Shown here in pieces: positions 57,401-58,524 of a stretch of DNA of 64,000 nucleotides. Each line of letters opens with the position of its first letter. The stretch's first letter is position 1. Under the pieces are notes generated by a model. That model was not told the DNA's origin. It did no database searches and worked only from the letters and a program-made list of their open reading frames with translations. Both the position numbers and the translations under genes were made by a program. The stretch comes from Hymenolepis diminuta (taxonomy: Eukaryota; Platyhelminthes; Cestoda; Cyclophyllidea; Hymenolepididae). The stretch covers positions 5,103,955 through 5,167,954 of the forward strand of contig CAADRB010000003.1 of NCBI GenBank assembly GCA_900708905.1. Reading direction: 5' to 3'.

Positions 57401-58239
57401 ACACGAACCTGGAATTAGTAGCCCAACGCTCCCTCATTAAAACCATGAGGGCTTCTTTCACCTCACCCAAAGTCGTTGTAGCTTGTCCTACTTTGGTATT
57501 TTGTGAAGTGTACTGTAGAACAAAAAAGTACAACTACGCATCATTTCCGACTATTCTGTTTCACTTTAGATGGGATCTGGTTCGGCACAATTTCACCAGT
57601 TCTGATGCAGTTCTTCCGCAAAACTGGCGAATATTCTCCGCTGAAATCGCCTACAGTATCCACGAGAGTCCCTTCTGGTCAGATAAGTGCGCGCATATAG
57701 CAATGCAGGATCCGGGAAGTCCTAGAAAGACTAAATACCGCTACGCCTGTTACACCTCAACTGATCCTGTTCACGGTCTTGAGGACTGCCAAATGGAAAG
57801 TTGTGGTATTTCTCTTATGCCCCTTGGATGGATTATCTTTCTCGCTTTAGCTTGCCTGGCTCTCTCTGTTCTTATCACAATATGTATTGTTCGAGTAAAG
57901 AATCGCAATCGCTTCCATATACCTCAGAACAATAGCCGATGGCTTTCACCCCTCAAGATGACTTCGAGTAGTTCCGTATTTGGTAGTTCGATGGCTATGG
58001 AACACCATCTTCAGCAGCAAAGGCAGCATAGTGTTCTCTATAACGGTAATGAAAGTGATGATCCCTCGGTAAAAGTGTTTGGAGAAGTATCATCACTGGT
58101 AGCGACTAATCCCTCTCTCCTTAATTCCCTCTTTCCTTCATTGGCTTTCAAGCAAAGCGTCTACCGACCTCTTCATGACAGAGACCCATTGCTCCTTGAC
58201 GGAGAGGATAATGCTGATGAATTCTCAGGTCCTGTTTAG
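18194..58239 (+). CDS. Multi-C-type-lectin-domain transmembrane receptor (12 CTLDs), 28 coding exons
   Basis: This is a complete gene for a predicted 2035-residue type I membrane protein. Exons: 18194-18421, 18527-18674, 18748-18896, 18988-19084, 24546-24694, 32134-32233, 32307-32656, 35759-36173, 36359-36583, 37031-37191, 38368-38530, 39232-39401, 39476-39578, 39656-39804, 41691-41790, 43200-43549, 44442-44631, 45704-45967, 47575-47793, 47873-48057, 48887-49094, 49955-50124, 51089-51200, 51284-51468, 52450-52752, 53827-54006, 55874-56238, 57570-58239. All junctions are in phase. Layout: signal peptide 1-20; CTLDs at about 25-142, 162-286, 311-454, 478-604, 623-749, 772-900, 923-1078, 1099-1229, 1255-1392, 1418-1561, 1594-1761 and 1784-1873 (the last degenerate); transmembrane helix 1898-1920; cytoplasmic tail 1921-2035. 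There are about twenty N-glycosylation sequons outside the membrane. The layout resembles the endocytic mannose-receptor/PLA2-receptor family, but without its ricin-like and fibronectin II domains, so orthology is not claimed. Endocytosis is inferred from tail motifs YRPL and DRDPLL. Confidence 0.88.
18527..18674 (+). CDS. Receptor exon 2: CTLD1 core
   Basis: The acceptor is CCCATCCCTAG and the phase 1 donor is GTTTGT. The exon encodes NYNFTENAWIGLHW, with the CTLD hallmark WIGL, then RWTSGYP and the KCVALSP strand with the third domain cysteine. EPP stands where a calcium-binding domain would have EPN. Confidence 0.88.
18748..18896 (+). CDS. Receptor exon 3: end of CTLD1, linker, start of CTLD2
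   Basis: The acceptor is TTCTTTTACAG. GFWNPVDC and HPFLC close CTLD1; WNP stands where sugar-binding domains have WND. A short linker follows, then YDCPTGFYLLGRRCLR opens CTLD2. The phase 0 intron after the CxR codons recurs at the same place in CTLD6 and CTLD10. Confidence 0.88.
18988..19084 (+). CDS. Receptor exon 4: CTLD2 first helix
   Basis: The exon encodes FFTREKANWTEANSMC and DIGAELLTIQSFREQ, the W-x-x-A-x-x-x-C helix and the LxxIxSxxEQ turn typical of CTLDs. It ends in phase 1 within a codon completed as Asp in exon 5. The same EQ|D junction occurs in CTLD6 and CTLD10. Confidence 0.88.
20733..21640 (-). mobile_element. Internally deleted mariner-like DNA transposon, dead
   Basis: The left end (TAGGGTGTGTGAGGCATCTG, going inward) matches the reverse complement of the right end (TACAGGATGCGTAAGGTATTTG), with transitions at a few positions, and each end begins with TA, the mariner target. 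Between them the minus strand carries broken transposase sequence: an N-terminal helix-turn-helix-like part, RTPEFVRRV, GKSMCNI, VHQDLGYKCHRVLRRG, KHPEE, then FFDEDNF. Close behind comes NKHSHNTK and a C-terminal-like end. In intact elements of this type about 100 or more residues, including most of the catalytic core, separate the last two parts. Stops and frameshifts interrupt the frame. At about 0.9 kb it is shorter than the usual 1.3 kb. Confidence 0.75.
22910..23070. repeat. Dispersed repeat, copy 1 (partner at 25430-25610)
   Basis: This segment and 25430-25610 share an ordered set of words: TTGCATCGA, a GAG..ATG core, GAACATTTAAATGTTTGGAA against AAACATTTAAACGCCTGGAG, then ATCTTTRTAGRGAG. 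Divergence is high and the ends are approximate. The type of element is unknown. Confidence 0.5.
24190..24295 (-). repeat. tRNA-derived SINE-like copy (minus strand)
   Basis: Read on the minus strand it gives GACGTGCTCGTCTGCGGAGT, CAGAGGTCACGGGGTTCGAT, then ATCCACCGGTGCACACCCAG and TGAATGGGATGATCAACTGC. This is one of the best-preserved heads, with an intact B-box-like GGTTCGATATCC. A more degenerate second piece may follow near 24405-24480. Confidence 0.7.
24546..24694 (+). CDS. Receptor exon 5: CTLD2 core
   Basis: The acceptor is TTTCGTTTAG. The exon encodes DFLVAMLEDDTNSYWIGL, then HQWSN, NWMAGEPSGIKT. The donor GTTGGT is weak but is the only one that keeps the phase (0) required by exon 6; a nearby GTTTAT would shift the frame. 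At 149 nt it has exactly the length of exon 14, its counterpart in module 2. EPS replaces the EPN of mannose-binding domains. Confidence 0.82.
25430..25610. repeat. Dispersed repeat, copy 2 (partner at 22910-23070)
   Basis: Shares TTTGCATCGAATCGCGAGCATG, AAACATTTAAACGCCTGGAG and ATCTTTATAGGGAG with the partner copy in the neighbouring intron, in the same order and orientation. There is no coding content. Confidence 0.5.
28566..28783 (+). repeat. tRNA-derived SINE-like copy, near full length
   Basis: Head: ACTTGTCTGTGAAGTCAAAC, then the B-box-like GGGTTCGACACCCATCAGC. Body: CGGAATGATCGACCGCTCTG, GGCAGAGTTCGAGTTTCTCA, CTAGGGAGGCTCCATGG, TCCCTCTACTCCAGATCA. Tail: TTGGTAAAGGTTTTCTTTAT and GGACTTGGGA. 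The order of blocks is the same as in 44112-44337 and 50585-50770. There is no poly-A tail. Confidence 0.7.
30909..30980 (-). repeat. tRNA-derived SINE-like head (minus strand)
   Basis: On the minus strand: ACTGGTGGCGCAGTGAACAA, with an A-box-like GGCGCAGTG, then GTCTACGAAGTCAGAGTTCAC and AGGTTCGATGCTCAGCAGTG. Only the tRNA-like part is clear. Confidence 0.65.
31636..31698 (+). repeat. G-rich purine tracts in intron 5
   Basis: Two G-rich stretches lie about 30 bases apart: GACGGGGGAAGGGGGGAG, then four GGA units running into seven G. Both could fold into G-quadruplex-like structures. No role is shown. Confidence 0.6.
32134..32233 (+). CDS. Receptor exon 6: end of CTLD2
   Basis: The acceptor is GCTTTCTCTAG and the donor is GTAAGT, phase 1. 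The exon encodes NNCTIMVTAPISLGQWGEAAC then HFICETQP, the last two cysteines of CTLD2. WGE stands at the WND position. Its 100 nt equal exon 15, the counterpart in module 2. NCT is an uncommon N-glycosylation sequon. Confidence 0.87.
32307..32656 (+). CDS. Receptor exon 7: CTLD3 N-terminal half with cysteine-rich insertion
   Basis: After a linker, CASGFYEYRSSCYTLVYHP opens CTLD3. An insertion follows with three cysteines spaced C-x8-C-x9-C and ending CPIPMSP, then the helix and AWVGLKGDK, the WIGL equivalent. The donor is GTAAGT, phase 0. The length of 350 nt is identical to exon 16, which encodes the same part of CTLD7 with the same insertion pattern. Confidence 0.88.
32775..32895 (+). repeat. 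tRNA-derived SINE-like copy, head well preserved
   Basis: Reads ATTGGCGCATTAGTTAATGT then GCTCGTCTGCAAAATCAAAG, GTCACGGATTCAGTGTTCAT, CAGTGCACACCCAGTGAGTA and GGCTAACCACATGGGTTAAG. The A-box-like TGGCGCATTAGT is clear; the B box is mutated (GGATTCAGT). The 3' body is lost or diverged. Confidence 0.7.
34455..34700 (+). repeat. Dispersed repeat family B, copy 1
   Basis: Shares ordered words with 40565-40760 and 54745-55020: AAAATGATACAACTTTTCAT and TGTGGGAAA, GGTTAACAGTAAGTC, AGTAAATGA, then GATTCGGATTGTG. No coding sequence or terminal repeats were recognised. The ends are approximate. Confidence 0.5.
35759..36173 (+). CDS. Receptor exon 8: end of CTLD3 and first half of CTLD4
   Basis: CFTLNKN and LPAICGYF close CTLD3; CKDGWTLYGSFCYHLE, then NWHDAELFC and PWIGLKVF form the first half of CTLD4. 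The donor is GTAAGT in phase 1; an earlier GTTTTC would break the phase. In module 2 the same region is split in two (exons 17 and 18) by an intron right after CGYYL, aligned with CGYFL here. So one intron was lost or gained after duplication. Confidence 0.88.
36359..36583 (+). CDS. Receptor exon 9: second half of CTLD4
   Basis: The acceptor is CCCCTTTCAG and the donor GTAAGT, phase 1. The exon encodes YDWYGSTMQWSDGTPVTF, GCAKLDVFHGEKVWIPDDC and APYICKA, the three downstream CTLD landmarks. WIPDDC keeps the spacing of W-N-D-x-x-C but not the residues. A linker ends the first four-CTLD module. Confidence 0.88.
36655..36960 (+). repeat. Dispersed repeat family C, copy 1, filling intron 9
   Basis: Intron 9 is only 447 bp and most of it matches 37490-37740: GGCATCATATAGGTAAGGCA against GACATCTCATAGATAAGGCA, GGCCACAATCTTCCTGAGC against GGCCACAATCCCCTGA, and GAATATATCTCGGC against GAGTATATCTTGGC. 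A more diverged copy is at 46520-46800. The nature of the element is unknown. Confidence 0.55.
37031..37191 (+). CDS. Receptor exon 10: first half of CTLD5 (module 2 begins)
   Basis: The acceptor is CATCCTTACAG and the donor GTGAGT, phase 0, as after exon 1. The exon encodes NHCLPGSRPEYCFSLNKT, the C-containing helix (ESLNACGG) and HVATILDDSQQ. It is the counterpart of exon 1 without the signal peptide, and of exon 20. Confidence 0.86.
37192..38367 (+). other. Receptor intron 10
   Basis: Contains dispersed repeat family C copy 2 (37490-37740). A piece near 37880-37960 resembles intergenic 16995-17075 (AGAACCCAAA, GTGGATTA, GTTG.GTCAGA). No coding sequence is recognised. Confidence 0.55.
37490..37740 (+). 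repeat. Dispersed repeat family C, copy 2
   Basis: Matches copy 1 in intron 9 through the ordered words GATAAGGCAAGTTAAT, GGCCACAATCCCCTGA and TATATCTTGGCC, and shares CAACGTGCTTAGTGACTTAC with CAACGTGCTTGGTGGCTTG at the end of copy 3. Confidence 0.55.
38368..38530 (+). CDS. Receptor exon 11: CTLD5 core
   Basis: The acceptor is TTTTTACCTCTAG and the donor GTAAGT, phase 1. The exon encodes RYWIGLLRTPE, LRWVSGYPAVPKVYW and GVCAYLDI. RWVSGYPAV closely matches RWTSGYPAV of CTLD1 (exon 2), direct support for CTLD1 and CTLD5 being duplicates. Confidence 0.88.
39232..39401 (+). CDS. Receptor exon 12: end of CTLD5, linker, start of CTLD6
   Basis: NWGLGACYEKHPVIC closes CTLD5. A proline-rich linker (STVPPQPPA) follows, then YCPLGFLYVRGKCYK opens CTLD6. 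The exon ends in phase 0 right after CYK, like exons 3 and 22. Its 170 nt equal exon 22. Confidence 0.88.
39476..39578 (+). CDS. Receptor exon 13: CTLD6 first helix
   Basis: The acceptor is CATATTATAG and the donor GTAAGA, phase 1. The exon encodes FLEAIDKCTNLHGHLATIS and SMQEQ. It ends inside the Asp codon of EQ|D as exons 4 and 23 do. One sequon, NYT, is present. Confidence 0.87.
39656..39804 (+). CDS. Receptor exon 14: CTLD6 core
   Basis: The acceptor is GTTCTCTGTAG and the donor GTAAGT, phase 0. The exon encodes DIITVLIAHGHVPFWIGL, FAWINKKPITYTYW and FPLSAYG. Its 149 nt are identical in length to exon 5. There is no EPN or QPD in the loop. Confidence 0.87.
39805..41690 (+). other. Receptor intron 14 (1.9 kb)
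   Basis: Contains dispersed repeat family B copy 2 (40565-40760). The rest is AT-rich without recognised features. The following exon continues CTLD6, so no exon is missing. Confidence 0.6.
40565..40760 (+). repeat. Dispersed repeat family B, copy 2
   Basis: TTTTACAATTTTTACTTATG, GGGAAGTAGCTAAC, CAATAAATGATAAAGGAGAG, AGCTATTAAGGAGTTCC and GATTCGGACTGTAC appear in the same order as in 54745-55020, with substitutions and small gaps. Confidence 0.5.
41691..41790 (+). CDS. Receptor exon 15: end of CTLD6
   Basis: The acceptor is TTTTACTGTAG and the donor GTAAGT, phase 1. The exon encodes SDIRCTYVDIEPSEIGKWAE, TGCEKKMGFICET. The 100 nt length, the phases and the closing FICET are the same as exon 6 (FICET), its module 1 counterpart. 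Confidence 0.88.
41791..43199 (+). other. Receptor intron 15 (1.4 kb)
   Basis: No repeat or gene is recognised in this intron. The sequence before the acceptor TTTCCTTACAG is rich in pyrimidines. Confidence 0.5.
43200..43549 (+). CDS. Receptor exon 16: CTLD7 N-terminal half with cysteine-rich insertion
   Basis: DCLPGFFHHRGACYKVLE opens CTLD7. The insertion has three cysteines spaced C-x9-C-x8-C and ends CPVVMTP, matching CPIPMSP in exon 7. EAWTGMKIQ takes the WIGL position. At 350 nt and phase 0 it has the same length and phase as exon 7. Confidence 0.88.
44112..44337 (+). repeat. tRNA-derived SINE-like copy, full-length reference copy
   Basis: Head: GTCAGTGACATAGAGGTTCA, GGTGCTCGTCTGCGAAGTCA, GAGATCACAGGCTCAACCCC. 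Body: GTAGAATGGTCAATCCCACT, CTCGAGTTTCTCATCAGAGT, CATTCTCTACTCTAGATGGG. Tail: TGCTCGAAGAGGTTTTACTA and GGATTTGGGGAG. The unit is about 220 bp with no poly-A tail. It ends about 100 bases before the acceptor of exon 17. Confidence 0.72.
44442..44631 (+). CDS. Receptor exon 17: end of CTLD7
   Basis: The acceptor is CTCCTTTCAG and the donor GTAAGT, phase 1. The exon encodes an acidic loop (SEDGVDLDDVDMDF), then SFSCVSFRTDRPFSAIQPC and YAVCGYYL, the last cysteines of CTLD7. It aligns with the first third of exon 8 (SCFTLNKN, ESC, AICGYFL). Confidence 0.87.
44632..45703 (+). other. Receptor intron 17 (1.07 kb)
   Basis: No repeat or gene is recognised. This intron has no counterpart in module 1, where the two flanking parts are fused in exon 8. 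Confidence 0.5.
45704..45967 (+). CDS. Receptor exon 18: first half of CTLD8
   Basis: NTHPLHRQ continues the linker (compare DTHIF in exon 8), then YECPPNTQRVGRNCILKTS, the helix WLEAEHFC and PVWIGFSSE. The donor is GTAAGT, phase 1, at the same place as the exon 8/9 junction. Confidence 0.87.
45968..47574 (+). other. Receptor intron 18 (1.6 kb)
   Basis: Contains dispersed repeat family C copy 3 (46520-46800). Small open frames at 47062-47307 and 47320-47538 have no recognisable domain and no supported role. Confidence 0.55.
46520..46800 (+). repeat. Dispersed repeat family C, copy 3
   Basis: Shares TTATAGATAAGGCAAAGTAG, a purine-rich middle and GCCACAATGAC with copies 1 and 2, and ends with CAACGTGCTTGGTGGCTTG like copy 2. 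It is the most diverged of the three. Confidence 0.45.
47575..47793 (+). CDS. Receptor exon 19: second half of CTLD8
   Basis: The acceptor is CGCCTACAACAG and the donor GTAAGC, phase 1. The exon encodes GIEWTDGSPVDYLAF, WAKCAAVDPQ, SEACDSRLLFACQYP. WTDGSPV matches WSDGTPV of CTLD4, supporting the pairing of CTLD4 and CTLD8. Module 2 ends here. Confidence 0.87.
47873..48057 (+). CDS. Receptor exon 20: first half of CTLD9 (module 3 begins)
   Basis: The acceptor is TTTTTTCCCCAG and the donor GTAAGT, phase 0. The exon encodes NCPVRFSLETNYACYAIVE, the helix DAQSSC and NLAAFHSKQEEEDF. Its phases (in 1, out 0) are those of exon 10. Confidence 0.87.
48562..48757 (+). repeat. tRNA-derived SINE-like copy
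   Basis: Head: AACGGTGTAATGTTTAACAC, ACTCATATGCTAGGTCAAAG, GTCATAGGTTCGATATCCAT, with a good B-box-like GGTTCGATATCC. Body: GGAATGACCAATCACACTTG, ATTTTCTCATCAAGGAGGC. Tail: CCCTCTATCCAAAATAGGTA and GAAAAACGCTTTCC. It lies in intron 20, before exon 21. Confidence 0.7.
48887..49094 (+). CDS. Receptor exon 21: CTLD9 core
   Basis: The acceptor is CTGTCTGCAG and the donor GTAAGT, phase 1. The exon encodes DAYWMGLVQSDLEYKWVDSS, then an extended loop and IQDCFTFNVTSNV. WMGL replaces WIGL. There is no EPN or QPD motif. Confidence 0.87.
49095..49954 (+). other. Receptor intron 21
   Basis: No gene is recognised. A short repeat of TCTAATCTGA and TCTAATCTAA units directly precedes the acceptor TTTACAG of exon 22, at about 49920-49942. 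Confidence 0.5.
49955..50124 (+). CDS. Receptor exon 22: end of CTLD9, linker, start of CTLD10
   Basis: NVTWYGTDCVAKRPYICQI closes CTLD9, then a linker and FCPEGYWQHEDRCFK open CTLD10. The donor GTAGAC, phase 0, falls right after CFK, the conserved module position. The length of 170 nt equals exon 12. Confidence 0.87.
50585..50770 (+). repeat. tRNA-derived SINE-like copy
   Basis: Head: CACGTCTACTATGTCCGAGG, TCACGGGTTCGATTTCTATC, GGCGCACATTTAGTGGGCGG. Body: AATAGCCAACCGCATTGGCT, TCAAGTCTCTCATGACTCTC. Tail: TGAGCGTCGGAAAACGCTCT and GTACTTGGGA. The B-box-like GGGTTCGATT is intact. It lies in intron 22. Confidence 0.72.
51089..51200 (+). CDS. Receptor exon 23: CTLD10 first helix
   Basis: The acceptor is AACCCCTTCAG and the donor GTAAGT, phase 1. 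The exon encodes FFPILTSFDKAEETC, then FIGSLARISNSREQ. It opens with FF like exon 4 and closes with EQ|D like exons 4 and 13. Confidence 0.87.
51284..51468 (+). CDS. Receptor exon 24: CTLD10 core
   Basis: The acceptor is GGCGATGGTAG, with a poor pyrimidine tract, and the donor is GTATGT, phase 0. The exon encodes DFVSGLFAAQ, TAWIGLRQGDKQLWNDGSEI and EQEEEDNCL. WNDGS here is the early W-x-D-G-x motif of the fold, not the later WND calcium site. The cysteine sits two residues before another one in exon 25, which is unusual. Confidence 0.83.
51516..51690 (+). repeat. tRNA-derived SINE-like copy, first of a head-to-tail pair
   Basis: Reads AGGTGGCTAATTGGTCTGTG, GTTCACTTGTGAAGTCACAA, GGTGTACACCCTAAGTGAGT, GGAATAGCTACCGTACTGAT, TAAGTCTGGCTAATAAAGAG and CTCCTCCACTCATGGTGAGC. 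It is the same unit as the next copy, about 40 bases downstream in intron 24. Confidence 0.65.
51731..51925 (+). repeat. tRNA-derived SINE-like copy, second of a head-to-tail pair
   Basis: Reads AGGTGGGACGGTGGTTAATG, TGCACGTCTGTCAGGTCGGA, CATCCATCAGCG, GACGTGGATATTCGTCCGCA, CTAGTTAATTCTGGTCACTA and TTTTCTCATAGGAG. The A-box-like head is good and the B box is disrupted. Confidence 0.65.
52450..52752 (+). CDS. Receptor exon 25: end of CTLD10 and start of CTLD11 (fused exon)
   Basis: The acceptor is TTTTCTTTCAAG and the donor GTAAGT, phase 0. The exon encodes CTVMLYSSNV, GLWSRSIC and NYFICQATPV, closing CTLD10, then YCPIGSTLSF and NCFQLVNSRPMDWK, opening CTLD11. In modules 1 and 2 a phase 1 intron separates these parts (exons 6/7 and 15/16); it is absent here. 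A new phase 0 intron appears after MDWK. Confidence 0.86.
52753..53826 (+). other. Receptor intron 25 (1.07 kb)
   Basis: Contains the tail end of a SINE-like copy near 53575-53660 (CTTGCTCGTCTGAATTTCTG, TGTCCCTCTACCAAAACTTA, GTGTTGGAAGAGGC). Otherwise unremarkable. Confidence 0.5.
53827..54006 (+). CDS. Receptor exon 26: CTLD11 middle
   Basis: The acceptor is TTTTTCTTTAG and the donor GTAAGG, phase 0 on both sides. The exon encodes DAHELCSKQSATLPSIDTLA, FLRAWM and NASIWLDLKVDKCPQCYS. IWLDL is at the WIGL position. An extra C-x2-C pair is present. Confidence 0.85.
54007..55873 (+). other. Receptor intron 26 (1.87 kb)
   Basis: Contains dispersed repeat family B copy 3 (54745-55020). Open frames at 55024-55257 and 55572-55925 do not look like CTLD sequence and would disrupt the phase 0 join of exons 26 and 27. 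Confidence 0.55.
54745..55020 (+). repeat. Dispersed repeat family B, copy 3, with a long G-run
   Basis: Reads AAAATGTTACAATTTTTCAT and TGTAGGGAGCAACC, GGTTAACAGTAAATTCGG, TAAATGATAAGG, then GGTGGGGA and ten G, GACAGCAAAGTCGGGCTATC, AGAGAGTCTCATTTAATCTC and GATTCGTCACTTGAATAGCT. It is the longest of the three copies. A related tail may lie at 50800-50890. Confidence 0.5.
55874..56238 (+). CDS. Receptor exon 27: end of CTLD11, start of CTLD12
   Basis: The acceptor is TCTCTTTACAG and the donor GTAACG, phase 2, the only phase 2 junction in the gene. The exon encodes NWTWHTGNTL, GCYLFTP, SCTGVKLPVVCQV (end of CTLD11), then GRCLKNPTPDLSDLEEF and ISGRKCIR, a shortened start of CTLD12. Confidence 0.85.
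56239..57569 (+). other. Receptor intron 27 (1.33 kb)
   Basis: No repeat family or gene is recognised. It contains a purine-rich stretch near 56560-56820. Confidence 0.5.
57570..58239 (+). CDS. Receptor exon 28: degenerate CTLD12, transmembrane helix, cytoplasmic tail, stop
   Basis: The acceptor is GTTTCACTTTAG; the first base completes an Arg codon. DLVRHNF to KYRYACYTS is the rest of a short CTLD12 of about 90 residues without a WIGL motif. Then comes the transmembrane helix LGWIIFLALACLALSVLITI followed by basic RVKNRNR, which puts the N-terminus outside. The tail of about 115 residues is rich in Ser and Gln. Near its end are YRPL (residues 2011-2014), a YxxPhi signal, and DRDPLL (2016-2021), an acidic dileucine signal that also contains DPLLL, a DxxLL match. 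Both are known adaptor-binding endocytic motifs. The TAG stop is at 58237-58239. Confidence 0.92.
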
Positions 58240-58488
58240 ACATTTGTGTGGAAAGCTTCCAGGCTGTGTCTCATTTCAACGTTCCATTCCCTGTCTGCCC
58301 TTTTTGAACACGTCTGTATCTGTAGTTCTCAATTTCAACCCTTCCGAAGAAACCTCATCTTTTAACTGTACTGGAATCCACTTTTGAGCAGTGAATCTAT
58401 GTATGCCTTTGGTGTTTCCTAACTGTATACCCCATTTTGGTCTTATACGATATTGTGTAAACGTATTCGGAATAACCGGGGTATTTTT

Positions 58489-58494
58489 AATAAA
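58489..58494 (+). terminator. Polyadenylation signal AATAAA of the receptor gene
   Basis: TTTTAATAAAAAG lies 250 bases after the stop codon, a normal distance for a 3' UTR. Cleavage would be expected near 58505-58525. No nearer AATAAA was seen. Confidence 0.65.
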
Positions 58495-58524
58495 AAGCTG
58501 TGTCGCCATTGATATAACAATTAC

